A DNA stretch of 64,000 bases from Chryseobacterium sp. C-71. Lineage in GTDB: Bacteria > Bacteroidota > Bacteroidia > Flavobacteriales > Weeksellaceae. The notes beneath the pieces are model-generated. The model was not told the origin of the DNA. It searched no databases and saw only the letters and a program-made list of their open reading frames with translations. How positions within the stretch are numbered: position 1 is the stretch's first letter; the number at the start of each line of letters is the position of its first letter. The stretch spans positions 3,472,001 through 3,536,000 of the forward strand of contig NZ_CP087131.1 of assembly GCF_020911865.1 (NCBI RefSeq). Reading direction: 5' to 3'. The translations under genes and the position numbers were made by a program. Of the stretch, positions 47,121 through 55,429 are shown piece by piece.

Positions 47121-47181
47121 ATATCAATAGGAGCGGACTTTAGTCCGCTTTTTTTAATGTTTTGAAAATATGGCTTTAGCC
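47121..47181 (+). repeat. Intergenic repeat, element A (second copy)
   Basis: ATATCAATAGGAGCGGAC and the hairpin AGCGGAC-TTTA-GTCCGCT (47132-47149), then a T run and GGC-TTTA-GCC at 47172-47181. It matches 25131-25190. It can double as the mvaD terminator. Confidence 0.75.
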
Positions 47182-47192
47182 AAACGTATCAA

Positions 47193-47243
47193 ACCACCCC
47201 GTCAAAAATTCTATCTAATTTTGCCACCCCTCCAAAGGAGGGG
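47193..47243 (-). repeat. Intergenic repeat, element B (second copy, inverse)
   Basis: On the minus strand it reads cccctcctttggaggggtgg, then gacggggtggt, the same parts as the copy at 25031-25080. In this locus element A comes first and element B follows in the opposite orientation. Confidence 0.65.
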
Positions 47244-47263
47244 ATTAAAAAGGGTAAAATAAA

Positions 47264-48346
47264 TCAATCCTCAGTCACCACCGCATCACGTTCTCCGTCC
47301 TCTTTTTTTCCTTCCTCAATAATTTCCTCAGCCTCAGCAATTTCTTCAGAATCTGCCTGTTCTACACGTTCTTCCTGGTCGTCATTATGATGGTCGATGA
47401 AGAATTCACAATATACAGGAAGATGATCTGAACCAAAATTTTCTAAGGTCTTTAATTCTTTAATGAAAATATCTTCACTGTGGAACATCAGATCAATTGG
47501 AAATCTCAATAAACGTGATTTTGCGTGAAAAGTTGATACAAAAGCATGACCCTCTCTTGGGTCAATCAAGTGACTTGTTTTTCTGAAAAGGATAGATGAT
47601 TTTGACCACGCTACATTATTAAAATCTCCAACTACTATCACGGGCTTTGTGAAGTCTTTCACACGTTTTGCAACACTCAAAAGATCACCATCTCTTTCCT
47701 TTGAGGTTTCTTCTTCGGTCGGACTTGGAGGTGGCGGATGTACGCCAAAAAAGACAAATTCAAACCCGTCTTCAGTCTTCAAATGTGCTTCGATGCTTGG
47801 AATGTCATCAGCTACAAAATAATGAGTTTTTGCATCATCCACTTTAAGCTTAGAATAAAAATGCATTCCGTAGGTATTTTCAAGCGTTACTTTATGCTGG
47901 TAAGGATAGTCTTTTTCCAAAACCTGTAAAGCATTCTCCCAATCTCCGTTGCTTTCCATCGTTAAAAAGACATCAGGCTGATGTTTTTTTATAAGGTCAA
48001 TAAATTTGTGATAATCTTTATTAAATTGGTAAACATTTGCAGAAATAAAATGATGCTTTTTAGATGAGTTTTCCGTTTGTTGATGCCTTTTTACTTTATA
48101 AAACTTAGTGTATTTAATCAACGTAAAGCCGTGATAAATAATCATGGCCAGTAACAAACCTTGAATGTACCAGAAATATTCGGTTTTTTCGATTATAAAT
48201 CCCAAAGCGAAAGTAACAATGGTAAAATAAGTGATCTGAATTTTACCAAAATCGGGAAAGCGAAAAATCCAATGCGGATTTGGAATTTTTGGTAATACCG
48301 TTAAAATCAGTAATAAAGCACTTAAAACAAGGTAAGTTTCCCACAT
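47264..48346 (-). CDS. Endonuclease/exonuclease/phosphatase family protein, membrane-anchored
   Basis: A protein of 360 residues from the ATG at 48344-48346 (a TTG further upstream adds 26 non-homologous residues). The first 90 residues hold about three membrane helices, so the enzyme faces the periplasm. The catalytic domain shows the EEP motifs: FLTMESNGDW, GVHPPPP, VVGDFNNVAW and the end block FGSDHLPVYCEF. A very acidic C-terminal tail (EERVEQADSEEIAEAEEIIE) follows. Members of this superfamily cleave phosphodiesters in DNA, lipids or other molecules; the substrate here is unknown. Confidence 0.82.
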   Translation of the reverse strand: MWETYLVLSALLLILTVLPKIPNPHWIFRFPDFGKIQITYFTIVTFALGFIIEKTEYFWYIQGLLLAMIIYHGFTLIKYTKFYKVKRHQQTENSSKKHHFISANVYQFNKDYHKFIDLIKKHQPDVFLTMESNGDWENALQVLEKDYPYQHKVTLENTYGMHFYSKLKVDDAKTHYFVADDIPSIEAHLKTEDGFEFVFFGVHPPPPSPTEEETSKERDGDLLSVAKRVKDFTKPVIVVGDFNNVAWSKSSILFRKTSHLIDPREGHAFVSTFHAKSRLLRFPIDLMFHSEDIFIKELKTLENFGSDHLPVYCEFFIDHHNDDQEERVEQADSEEIAEAEEIIEEGKKEDGERDAVVTED

Positions 48347-48582
48347 ATTTCTTAAAATAAACCAATAAAAGTAAGATATTTTCAGGTAATTTCGTGCCAG
48401 TCTCAATTTAAAATTTCTTAACAAAGCTGAGTTGAATCATATACTACCCTTAGTGCATTATAAAATTAGAGATATTTTAGTCAACTTTTTTTATAATGCG
48501 CCACGAGTTTTCATATGAATTAAATTCTATTAATGGTGAGTAATATCATAATCATTTCAACTTAAAGGAGCAGATAAAGAAT

Positions 48583-48590
48583 TATATTTG
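48583..48590 (+). promoter_or_regulatory. -7 promoter element for the Crp/Fnr gene
   Basis: TATATTTG, exact match, ending 29 bases before the ATG. The stretch 48347-48582 upstream shows nothing else I can name. Confidence 0.45.
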
Positions 48591-48619
48591 ATTAATAATT
48601 TCTATAAAATCAGTGCATA

Positions 48620-49186
48620 ATGATTCTTAGTTACATTCAAAGTTTTAAAATATTTTCAGACAAAGAAATTGAAGATTTTGCCCAGCTGATTGAGACCCGA
48701 AAACTGTTGAAAAATGAATATTTTGTACAGGAAAATGACAGCTGTAAAGAAATAGCCTTTGTTCAGAACGGAATATTCCGCACTTTTTATACAACTGCGG
48801 ACGGTAAAGATATCACCTACTGTTTCAGATTTCCCAATGAGTTTGTGGCTTCCTATTCATCGTTTATTTCAGGAAAACCCAGCAAAGAAACTACACAGGC
48901 AATTGCAGATGCAGATATTTTTGTACTCAATAAAGATAAAGTGGAAGCTCTTTTCCGCGAAAACCCAAGATGGATTCTTTTTCTGAAAATAATAGCAGAA
49001 CAGGAATATATGGAACTTGAAGAACGGTATTTTCAGCTTCAGAGAAATAATGCTTCGCAAAGATATGAGAAGCTTCTGAAAAATCAGCCGAGTTTCATTC
49101 AACAGATTCCGCTTCAGTATCTGGCTACATATCTGGGAATTACACAACGTCATTTAAGCCGTCTCAGAAAAGATATTTCTTTTTAG
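48620..49186 (+). CDS. Crp/Fnr family transcriptional regulator
   Basis: A protein of 188 residues with the cNMP-like sensor barrel (KNEYFVQENDSCKEIAFVQN) and a C-terminal winged helix ending IPLQYLATYLGITQRHLSRLR. It is followed in the same direction by two enzymes (saccharopine-dehydrogenase-like and flavodoxin-like quinone reductase), an arrangement that suggests local control. Ligand unknown. Confidence 0.85.
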   Translation: MILSYIQSFKIFSDKEIEDFAQLIETRKLLKNEYFVQENDSCKEIAFVQNGIFRTFYTTADGKDITYCFRFPNEFVASYSSFISGKPSKETTQAIADADIFVLNKDKVEALFRENPRWILFLKIIAEQEYMELEERYFQLQRNNASQRYEKLLKNQPSFIQQIPLQYLATYLGITQRHLSRLRKDISF

Positions 49187-49244
49187 ACATTTGTCCTGTG
49201 TCTGGAATGTGCGTTCCTGTAGTTTTGTGAAAAAATAAAACAGT

Positions 49245-50273
49245 ATGGGTTCAAATATTTTAATTGTCGGAGGAAAAGGAATAGTTGGAAAAACGATACA
49301 CAGGATTCTGCGTTCCAGAAATCAAGAATATAATATTTATATTGGCAGCCGTAAAAAAGGGATCACGGAATATGATATAATGATTGATGTCAATAAGCCT
49401 GAAACTTTCGAGGCTATTGTAAACAGAAATATCGATCTTATCATTCTTGCCGTCAATGATCAAGACGATCATATTCTCAGGTTTGCTATTGATAACAGTA
49501 TTGACTACATTGATATTACAAAACCGACGCCTGATCTTGTGAAAGCTCTGGCTATAGCAAAAACGACTCAAAATATCAACAGCAGAATCGTATTCAGTTC
49601 AGGATGGATGGGAGGACTCGTCAGCGGACTTATGAATATTCTATCTCATAATCCCGAAAACATTCAAGAAGTAAAATTGTATGTATACTATTCTATAAAG
49701 GATCTTGCAGGAGAAAGTTCCGCTCATTTTATGGCTGAGAATGTGGCCAGACCATTTATCAGCTATCAGAGTAACCGACAGATATCTGTAAGACATTTTC
49801 TTAATTCTGAAGATTTTAAGTTTTCTTTCGGAATCGGAAAGCGACAGGCTTATAACTTTGATGTTCCGGATCTTTACATTTTAAATCAGATTGAAAAAAT
49901 ACCTACAGTCAATGTTAAAATGACCTATGATTCAAAATTCATCACCTGGCTTTTGGGAACATTTCAAAAATTAAGGATTTTCAGTATTTTATCATTAAAG
50001 GCACGTCGGGTCATTTTCGGTTCGAGTGGAAACGGTGACCAGTCTGTATTTGAAATTGTAATCAAAGATGATCAGAGAGAAAAAAAACTAAGTCTTCAAA
50101 GCAAAAAAGGACAGGCAGAACTCACAGCACTTGCTGCTGTTTTGCACGCTGAAATGCTACTTCATGGCGATTTTAAAAACAAAATATATTTTGCCCATCA
50201 GCTTCATGATCCGAAAAAACTTTATCAGTCATTGGCTGAATATGAAGGGATAACTATTGAAACAAAAATATGA
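49245..50273 (+). CDS. Saccharopine-dehydrogenase-like NAD(P)-binding protein
   Basis: A protein of 342 residues. The N-terminus has a Rossmann fold with ILIVGGKGIVGKTIHRIL and DLIILAVNDQDD, the saccharopine-dehydrogenase NADP-binding layout. The middle and C-terminal parts have no clear catalytic pattern. It follows the Crp gene after 58 bases, and its end overlaps the next gene by 4 bases (ATGA). Possibly a redox enzyme or a membrane-lipid modifying one; the specific reaction is unknown. Confidence 0.75.
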   Translation: MGSNILIVGGKGIVGKTIHRILRSRNQEYNIYIGSRKKGITEYDIMIDVNKPETFEAIVNRNIDLIILAVNDQDDHILRFAIDNSIDYIDITKPTPDLVKALAIAKTTQNINSRIVFSSGWMGGLVSGLMNILSHNPENIQEVKLYVYYSIKDLAGESSAHFMAENVARPFISYQSNRQISVRHFLNSEDFKFSFGIGKRQAYNFDVPDLYILNQIEKIPTVNVKMTYDSKFITWLLGTFQKLRIFSILSLKARRVIFGSSGNGDQSVFEIVIKDDQREKKLSLQSKKGQAELTALAAVLHAEMLLHGDFKNKIYFAHQLHDPKKLYQSLAEYEGITIETKI

Positions 50274-50848
50274 AAAATATACTCATCATCAACGGCCATC
50301 CCAACCGGGAATCTTTCAATTTCGGCATTACGAATGCCTACAGGGAAGGTGCAGAAAAAGCGGGCGCAAAGGTTCAACAGATTGTTATTGCAGATCTTCA
50401 GTTTGATCCAAATTTAAAATATGGTTATCAGAAAAGAACAGATCTTGAACCTGACCTACTTGAAGCATGGGAAAAAATTCTTTGGGCAGACCACCTTGTA
50501 TGGGTGCATCCTGTTTGGTGGGGCGGTTTTCCGGCTATAATGAAAGGATTTATTGACAGACTTTTTCTTCCCGGATTGGCTTTCAGATACCGTGAGAATT
50601 CTGTCTGGTGGGATAAACTGCTTGCAGGGAAAACGGCACATATTATCACGACAATGGATCAACCTGTATGGTATTACCGAATGTTTTTTGGTCGTCCGAG
50701 TATTAACCAGCTCAAGAAATCAATATTGGAATTTTGCGGAGTGAAGCCTGTAAAAGTAACCATTATCGGAATTATTAAAACTTCAGATGAAACACAACGC
50801 AGAAAGTGGATGGATAAAGTGAGAATATTAGGAATGAAACTGAAATAA
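50270..50848 (+). CDS. NAD(P)H-dependent oxidoreductase (flavodoxin-fold quinone reductase type)
   Basis: A protein of 192 residues with the flavodoxin-like fold of the NQO1/MdaB/KefF group: ILIINGHPNRESFNFGITNA at the start, then DHLVWVHPVWWGGFPAIMKG and PGLAFRY, the FMN or FAD and substrate site. It reduces quinones or similar compounds with two electrons. Translationally coupled to the previous gene; the three genes from 48620 form a Crp-linked unit. Confidence 0.88.
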   Translation: MKNILIINGHPNRESFNFGITNAYREGAEKAGAKVQQIVIADLQFDPNLKYGYQKRTDLEPDLLEAWEKILWADHLVWVHPVWWGGFPAIMKGFIDRLFLPGLAFRYRENSVWWDKLLAGKTAHIITTMDQPVWYYRMFFGRPSINQLKKSILEFCGVKPVKVTIIGIIKTSDETQRRKWMDKVRILGMKLK

Positions 50849-50910
50849 ATTGAATTGCTGTTTTATTTGTTGTATGGTTTCCAAATTTTTGTTTTCTGCG
50901 GTCGATTTGT

Positions 50911-51103
50911 AAAGACTTTTTTATAAATTGCCATTGATTGTTATTAATGTTGTAGAATAATTTTTCATTTAACTTAATTGATTTATTGCCAAAAAGTTAT
51001 TTAAAAGAATAAGACAAAAAACTGACAATCAATTTATTATATTTGTTTTCTTTAATGGAAATATTCTGTACGAGTTTTTACCATTTAATTTTAAAAAAGG
51101 CTC
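50911..51103 (-). mobile_element. Remnant of the IS5-family element (terminal ~190 bp)
   Basis: This stretch matches the upstream end of the IS5 element at 38700-38906 in order: aaagacttttttataaattg, ccattgattg, then cttaattgatt, aactgacaatcaat and finally ttaaaaaaggctct at the terminal repeat. It has many changes and no left end, so it is an old decayed copy. It fills most of the 50849-51122 gap. Confidence 0.8.
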
Positions 51104-51122
51104 TAAAATTTAAAACTGAATC

Positions 51123-51560
51123 ATGAGAAAAGTTTTTATCGTTCTATTATTTTTAAGTTCGTTTTGTTTCGCCCAAAAAACTGAAAAAGATGCAGTAAAA
51201 GAAAGTGTAGAAAAACTTTTTAAAGGCATGAAAAATGCTGATACTACGATGATAAAATCTGTGTTCGCAGATGATGCAATTCTGCAAACTATTACAAAAA
51301 ACAATACTGTAAAAACGGATAAAGTTCAAGATTTTGTAAATTCAATTTCTAAGCTATCGAATAATGATGCAGACGAGAAGATTAGATTTGAAGCCATTCA
51401 CATTGATGGAAATCTGGCGAGTGTTTTTACACCTTATGAATTTTATTTCAAAGGAAAATTTTCACACTGTGGAGCCAATAGTTTTCAGCTCGTCAAACAA
51501 AATGATGTCTGGAAAATTCAATATTTAATCGATACACGAAGAACAAACTGTAATAAATAA
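51123..51560 (+). CDS. NTF2-like secreted protein (SnoaL/DUF4440 type)
   Basis: A protein of 145 residues with a signal peptide (about 1-18, ending CFAQ). The rest fits an NTF2-like cone: AVKESVEKLFKGMKNADTTM, then MIKSVFADDAILQTI and SVFTPYEFYFKGKFSHCGAN, ending VWKIQYLIDTR. Such domains bind small ligands or act as enzymes; no active site can be named. It is followed 8 bases later by the VOC gene and forms an operon with it. Confidence 0.85.
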   Translation: MRKVFIVLLFLSSFCFAQKTEKDAVKESVEKLFKGMKNADTTMIKSVFADDAILQTITKNNTVKTDKVQDFVNSISKLSNNDADEKIRFEAIHIDGNLASVFTPYEFYFKGKFSHCGANSFQLVKQNDVWKIQYLIDTRRTNCNK

Positions 51561-51568
51561 TTTTAAAA

Positions 51569-51946
51569 ATGAAGATTCATCACATTGCCATTATCTGTTC
51601 AGATTACGAAGTTTCAAAAAAGTTTTATACCGAGATTTTAGGTTTAAATATTATCCGTGAAGTGTATCGTGAACAGAGACAGTCTTACAAGCTGGATTTA
51701 GCTATTGGAGAACATTATGTGATTGAATTATTTTCATTTCCCAATCCGCCACAACGACCTTCTAGACCTGAATCTTGCGGTTTAAGACATTTGGCTTTTT
51801 CTGTTGAAAACATAAACGCAAAAAGAGAAGAATTGATTGAAAAAGGATTAAATTGTGAAGAAATCCGAATTGATGAATTCACCGGAAAAGAATTTTTCTT
51901 TACCCAAGATCCAGATCAGCTTCCATTAGAATTTTATGAAAATTAA
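51569..51946 (+). CDS. VOC family protein (YaeR/GloA2-like)
   Basis: A protein of 125 residues with the glyoxalase/bleomycin-resistance fold. IHHIAIICSDYEVSKKFYTE opens it and HLAFSVENINAKREELIEKG starts the second half. The metal ligands are a His near the N-terminus (HHIAI), Glu56 in YVIELF, His77 in LRHLAF and the final Glu in LEFYE. It is close to the YaeR group of VOC proteins. Substrate unknown. Confidence 0.88.
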   Translation: MKIHHIAIICSDYEVSKKFYTEILGLNIIREVYREQRQSYKLDLAIGEHYVIELFSFPNPPQRPSRPESCGLRHLAFSVENINAKREELIEKGLNCEEIRIDEFTGKEFFFTQDPDQLPLEFYEN

Positions 51947-51981
51947 ATTTAAGAAAATATTTTATCAATCACCAGTGATAA

Positions 51982-52365
51982 TTAGTGAGCATAACCCGTA
52001 AAGAAACTTACGGCCATAATTGCTAAAACAATAGAAGAAATAATAACGTAAGTGTAATCTTTTTCTTTTAAATATCCGATTAAAGCGAATATAATTCTCA
52101 TCAAAGGAGTGAAAATCAACATCAGAATTCCTAATTGAATGATGGCCATACCTTCTCCTTTACAAAGCGTTTCCCAGAAATGACTCCAGACTTTTTCGGA
52201 AGACGTTCCCATGTCGAGAAGCTTGTATTTTCGGGGCATTTTAAAACCTTCCGTGAAAAGTTTAACAAAACCTACCAGTGAAGTGATAACCGATAAAATA
52301 ACGCCCAAACGAAGGAGATTTCCAACAGAACGGTTCAAGTCTACGTCAGTGAAATGCTTTCTCAT
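51982..52365 (-). CDS. DUF1634 family membrane protein
   Basis: A protein of 127 residues with three membrane helices (about 18-38, 76-98, 105-125) and the DUF1634 pattern LLRLGVILSVITSLVGFVKL plus LGILMLIFTPLMRI. DUF1634 genes almost always accompany TauE/SafE exporters, as here, where its start overlaps the exporter gene by 4 bases. It is probably an accessory subunit. Confidence 0.88.
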   Translation of the reverse strand: MRKHFTDVDLNRSVGNLLRLGVILSVITSLVGFVKLFTEGFKMPRKYKLLDMGTSSEKVWSHFWETLCKGEGMAIIQLGILMLIFTPLMRIIFALIGYLKEKDYTYVIISSIVLAIMAVSFFTGYAH

Positions 52366-53192
52366 GAGAAGTTGCTTCTAATTCCGTTATACATCATATA
52401 CACTGAAAGAATCGTAATCACGATGGCAAAAAATGTCTTGAGTTTTTTCGTTTTTGAAACCATTAAAGTTTTAGATCCGATGAAACTTCCAACAACAACG
52501 CCTACCAAAACAGGAGCCACAATTACAGGAATAATTTCACCTCTCTGGAAATAAATCAGTGAACTTGCAACCGCAGTTACGCCAATCATAAAGTTGCTTG
52601 TCGTGGTAGAAACCTTAAACGGCAACCTCATCATGTTATCCATTGCCAAAACTTTCAAAGCGCCGGAACCAATTCCTAAAAGTCCGGACATTGCGCCTGC
52701 AAACATCATCATGAAAAATCCGGGAACGGTATTTCTTGCTGAATAACTTTTTAGAATTCCTTTATCGGGGAAAGTTCCGTATAATTTTAATTTATCTTCT
52801 AAAGACCCTTTAATCCGGGGTTCCTGATGATCTGGTTTTCCTTTAAGATTTAAAATAACGGTAAGCAAAAGTATACTTGCGAAGATAATTCCGATCGTAT
52901 TAGGATTCAGCATTCCGGAAACCAAAGCGCCAACAATGGCACCTGAAGTTGTAGCAATCTCCAGAAACATCCCGATTCTCATATTGGTGAAGCCTTCTTT
53001 TACAAAAGCTACGGCAGCTCCGGAAGAAGTTCCGATTACCGAAATCAATGAAGCTCCGATTGCATAGTGCATCGGAACGCCAAAACCCAGCGTCAGTAAA
53101 GGGATAATGATAACTCCTCCTCCTAAACCGGTAAGTGAACCCAAAAGACCTGCTGAGATAGCGCCAAGAAAAAGAATAATGATCTCCGACAT
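52362..53192 (-). CDS. TauE/SafE family sulfite exporter-type permease
   Basis: A protein of 276 residues with about eight membrane helices. The two repeated family motifs are visible: GLLGSLTGLGGGVIIIPLLTL at residues 18-38 and AGAMSGLLGIGSGALKVLAM around 165-184. The family exports organosulfonates or sulfite-like anions; the substrate here is not known. The overlapping DUF1634 gene downstream completes the unit. Confidence 0.9.
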   Translation of the reverse strand: MSEIIILFLGAISAGLLGSLTGLGGGVIIIPLLTLGFGVPMHYAIGASLISVIGTSSGAAVAFVKEGFTNMRIGMFLEIATTSGAIVGALVSGMLNPNTIGIIFASILLLTVILNLKGKPDHQEPRIKGSLEDKLKLYGTFPDKGILKSYSARNTVPGFFMMMFAGAMSGLLGIGSGALKVLAMDNMMRLPFKVSTTTSNFMIGVTAVASSLIYFQRGEIIPVIVAPVLVGVVVGSFIGSKTLMVSKTKKLKTFFAIVITILSVYMMYNGIRSNFS

Positions 53193-53196
53193 GCTA

Positions 53197-53204
53197 CAAA
53201 TATA
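53197..53204 (-). promoter_or_regulatory. -7 promoter element for the TauE/SafE operon
   Basis: The minus strand reads TATATTTG, an exact match, ending 4 bases before the ATG at 53192, so the leader would be extremely short. Confidence 0.4.
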
Positions 53205-53254
53205 AAACTATTGCGGTTTTCAGGCAAACATTAACTCAAGATTATTTTTTGCCG

Positions 53255-53262
53255 TATTTTTG
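53255..53262 (+). promoter_or_regulatory. -7 promoter element for the DUF1543-purK genes
   Basis: TATTTTTG, exact match, ending 18 bases before the DUF1543 ATG. Confidence 0.45.
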
Positions 53263-53279
53263 CAAAAATAAAATTCAAG

Positions 53280-53831
53280 ATGAAGTTATTTTATGTCATT
53301 CTGGGAGCAACTCCCAAAGGCAGAAATATTGAGCAGCATGATGTTTTTTTTGGCATCGCAGAAAATCTAAAAGATTTAGTTCCCGATATGAAAGATTTCT
53401 GGAAAGAAGCCGACGGGAAAATTCATATAGATTGCTATCAGGAAGTTAAGTTTGCCGATGGTTTTGAGGTGGAAATTGTCGAAAAAGGGCAGGCGTTTTC
53501 AGAAAATCAATTATATTTTATCAATTTAGGCGGATATAAAAAAGGTTATTTTGAAGAATTTCACGAGCAGCATTTAATGGTCGGAACTTCAATGGCTGAA
53601 ATTGTAAAAAAGGCCAAGAAAACTGAGTTTTATAAGATGATGGGTTTTGAAGGAGCGGTAAGTCATATTGATGATAAGCATGGAGTTGACATTGATGATA
53701 TTTTTAATGTAAATGATATCCTTCCGGAAAAAATGAAAGAAAAGTATTCGATTGTTTTAAATAAATCTGAGGAAGAAAATCAGGAAAATCTAATGGGATT
53801 GGGGTATTTGAAAATTGACAAGATTCAATAA
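53280..53831 (+). CDS. DUF1543 family protein
   Basis: A protein of 183 residues with two matching halves: KLFYVILGATPKGRNIEQHDVFFGIAENL, then KIHIDCYQEVKFADGFEVEI in the first, and LYFINLGGYKKGYFEEFHEQHLMVG in the second, the DUF1543 layout. Cytosolic, function unknown. It is 31 bases upstream of purK and probably in its transcript. Confidence 0.88.
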   Translation: MKLFYVILGATPKGRNIEQHDVFFGIAENLKDLVPDMKDFWKEADGKIHIDCYQEVKFADGFEVEIVEKGQAFSENQLYFINLGGYKKGYFEEFHEQHLMVGTSMAEIVKKAKKTEFYKMMGFEGAVSHIDDKHGVDIDDIFNVNDILPEKMKEKYSIVLNKSEEENQENLMGLGYLKIDKIQ

Positions 53832-53862
53832 ATTTAAATCTAATAAAAAATTAAAATAAAAA

Positions 53863-54972
53863 ATGAAAATAGGAATTTTAGGTGGCGGACAGCTCGGAAG
53901 AATGCTCATTCAGGAAGCACTGAAGTATGATGATGAATTTTACACTTTAGATCCGGCTTCAGATGCGCCTTGTCACAATATTTCATATTTTACACAAGGA
54001 AGTTTCAATGATTACGAGACGGTTTTAGATTTCGGAAAAGATAAAGATGTGGTTACGATTGAAATCGAACACGTCAACGCAGATGCTTTGGCAGAATTAG
54101 AAAACCAAGGGGTAAAAGTGGTTCCGAATGCTCAGATTATTAAGACCATTCAGCAAAAAATTCTCCAGAAGAAATTTTACAAAGAACACAATATTCCAAG
54201 TCCGGATTTTGAAATTATGGACGGAAGTTCAGACGAAATAAAGATCGCTTTCCCATTTGTACAGAAACTCAATACCGGCGGTTACGACGGAAAAGGTGTG
54301 CAGATTATCCGTTCTTCTGAAGATTTGAGAAATCTATGGACGGAAGATTCCATTTTGGAAAATCTGGTTGATATTGATAAAGAGCTTTCTGTGATTGTTG
54401 CCATCAACGAAAACGGAGAAACCAAAACTTTTCCTGTAACAGAAATGGTTGCCGATCCGAAATTAAACTTGCTTGATTTTAATATTTGTCCGGTTTTTTT
54501 AAGTGAAGAGGTTGAAAATCAGATTGATTCAATTACAGAGAAATTTTTGAAGGCTGTCAATTCTCCGGGATTGTTTGCCATTGAATTATTTTTAGATAAA
54601 GAAGGAAAAGTCTGGGTGAATGAAACGGCTCCGAGACTTCATAATTCAGGTCACCAAAGTCAGGAAGGGAACGCCAATTCTCAGTTTGAACAAATGTATC
54701 GAGTGGTGAAAAATTTACCTTTAGCAGATACTGACGCCATTATTTATAGCGGAATGCTGAATTTGGTCGGTGCAGAAGGATTTTCCGGGAAAGTAATTTA
54801 TGAAGGAATGGAAGAGGTTTTAAAGCTTCCTGAAACATACATTCACCTTTACGGAAAGACGGAAACTAAGCCCGGCAGAAAAATGGGGCACATCAATGTT
54901 CTGGCAGATTCCAGAGAAGAGCTGATGGAGAAATTGGTAGAAGTGAAAGCGATGGTAAGAGTGATTGCTTAA
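53863..54972 (+). CDS. purK: 5-(carboxyamino)imidazole ribonucleotide synthase
   Basis: A protein of 369 residues, ATP-grasp fold. It adds bicarbonate to aminoimidazole ribonucleotide in purine synthesis, using ATP. Recognised by GILGGGQLGRMLIQEALKYD, the FVQKLNTGGYDGKGVQII lid, the ATP-grasp metal site FAIELFLDKEGKVWVNETAPRLHNSGH and the family tail. Its partner purE is at 59289, about 4.3 kb away, so the two are not an operon. Confidence 0.96.
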   Translation: MKIGILGGGQLGRMLIQEALKYDDEFYTLDPASDAPCHNISYFTQGSFNDYETVLDFGKDKDVVTIEIEHVNADALAELENQGVKVVPNAQIIKTIQQKILQKKFYKEHNIPSPDFEIMDGSSDEIKIAFPFVQKLNTGGYDGKGVQIIRSSEDLRNLWTEDSILENLVDIDKELSVIVAINENGETKTFPVTEMVADPKLNLLDFNICPVFLSEEVENQIDSITEKFLKAVNSPGLFAIELFLDKEGKVWVNETAPRLHNSGHQSQEGNANSQFEQMYRVVKNLPLADTDAIIYSGMLNLVGAEGFSGKVIYEGMEEVLKLPETYIHLYGKTETKPGRKMGHINVLADSREELMEKLVEVKAMVRVIA

Positions 54973-54992
54973 GATTTTTAAAATATATTGAG

Positions 54993-55018
54993 AAAGACTG
55001 CCCAAAAGCAGTCTTTTC
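54993..55018. terminator. Bidirectional terminator after purK
   Basis: AAAGACTGC (54993-55001) pairs with GCAGTCTTT (55008-55016), loop CCAAAA. T-rich on both sides; it ends purK and the convergent hypothetical at 55019. Confidence 0.82.
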
Positions 55019-55378
55019 TTATTTTGATGCTATTTTAGGAAAATCAATGGTCCATTTTCTTTCCTGTGAATTCCATAGTAAATAAGGCCCGTCGAAGCCA
55101 TCGATATAAACTAACTCATAATTTCCGTTTTGGTCTTTCGTATAAACTGGTTTTTCTACATTATCCTTTTGTAAACCTAATTTTTCTAATGTCTGCCAAT
55201 CATTTACTTCAGGAAGTTTTCCATTGTTTTTTTTGTAATCGTCAATTTTCTCAATCAATTCAGTTCCAAATTTGATGTCAGATTTTCTGGTTATTTCAAT
55301 CGGAAGATTCCAGTAAATTGTTATTGATAAAATAATGAGAATGATTATTGAGATGGAGATGATGAGTACTTTTTTCAT
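55019..55378 (-). CDS. Small membrane-anchored protein, unknown
   Basis: A protein of 119 residues with one membrane helix (about 4-26) and a soluble periplasmic part that has KLPEVNDWQTLEKLGLQK and YIDGFDGPYLLWNSQERKW. No family recognised. The helix is uncleaved by appearance. Confidence 0.6.
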   Translation of the reverse strand: MKKVLIISISIIILIILSITIYWNLPIEITRKSDIKFGTELIEKIDDYKKNNGKLPEVNDWQTLEKLGLQKDNVEKPVYTKDQNGNYELVYIDGFDGPYLLWNSQERKWTIDFPKIASK

Positions 55379-55429
55379 GCTGTTTTTATAATTTGGTTTA
55401 AAAGGTTTTGTGAGAAATTTTCTTTAAAA

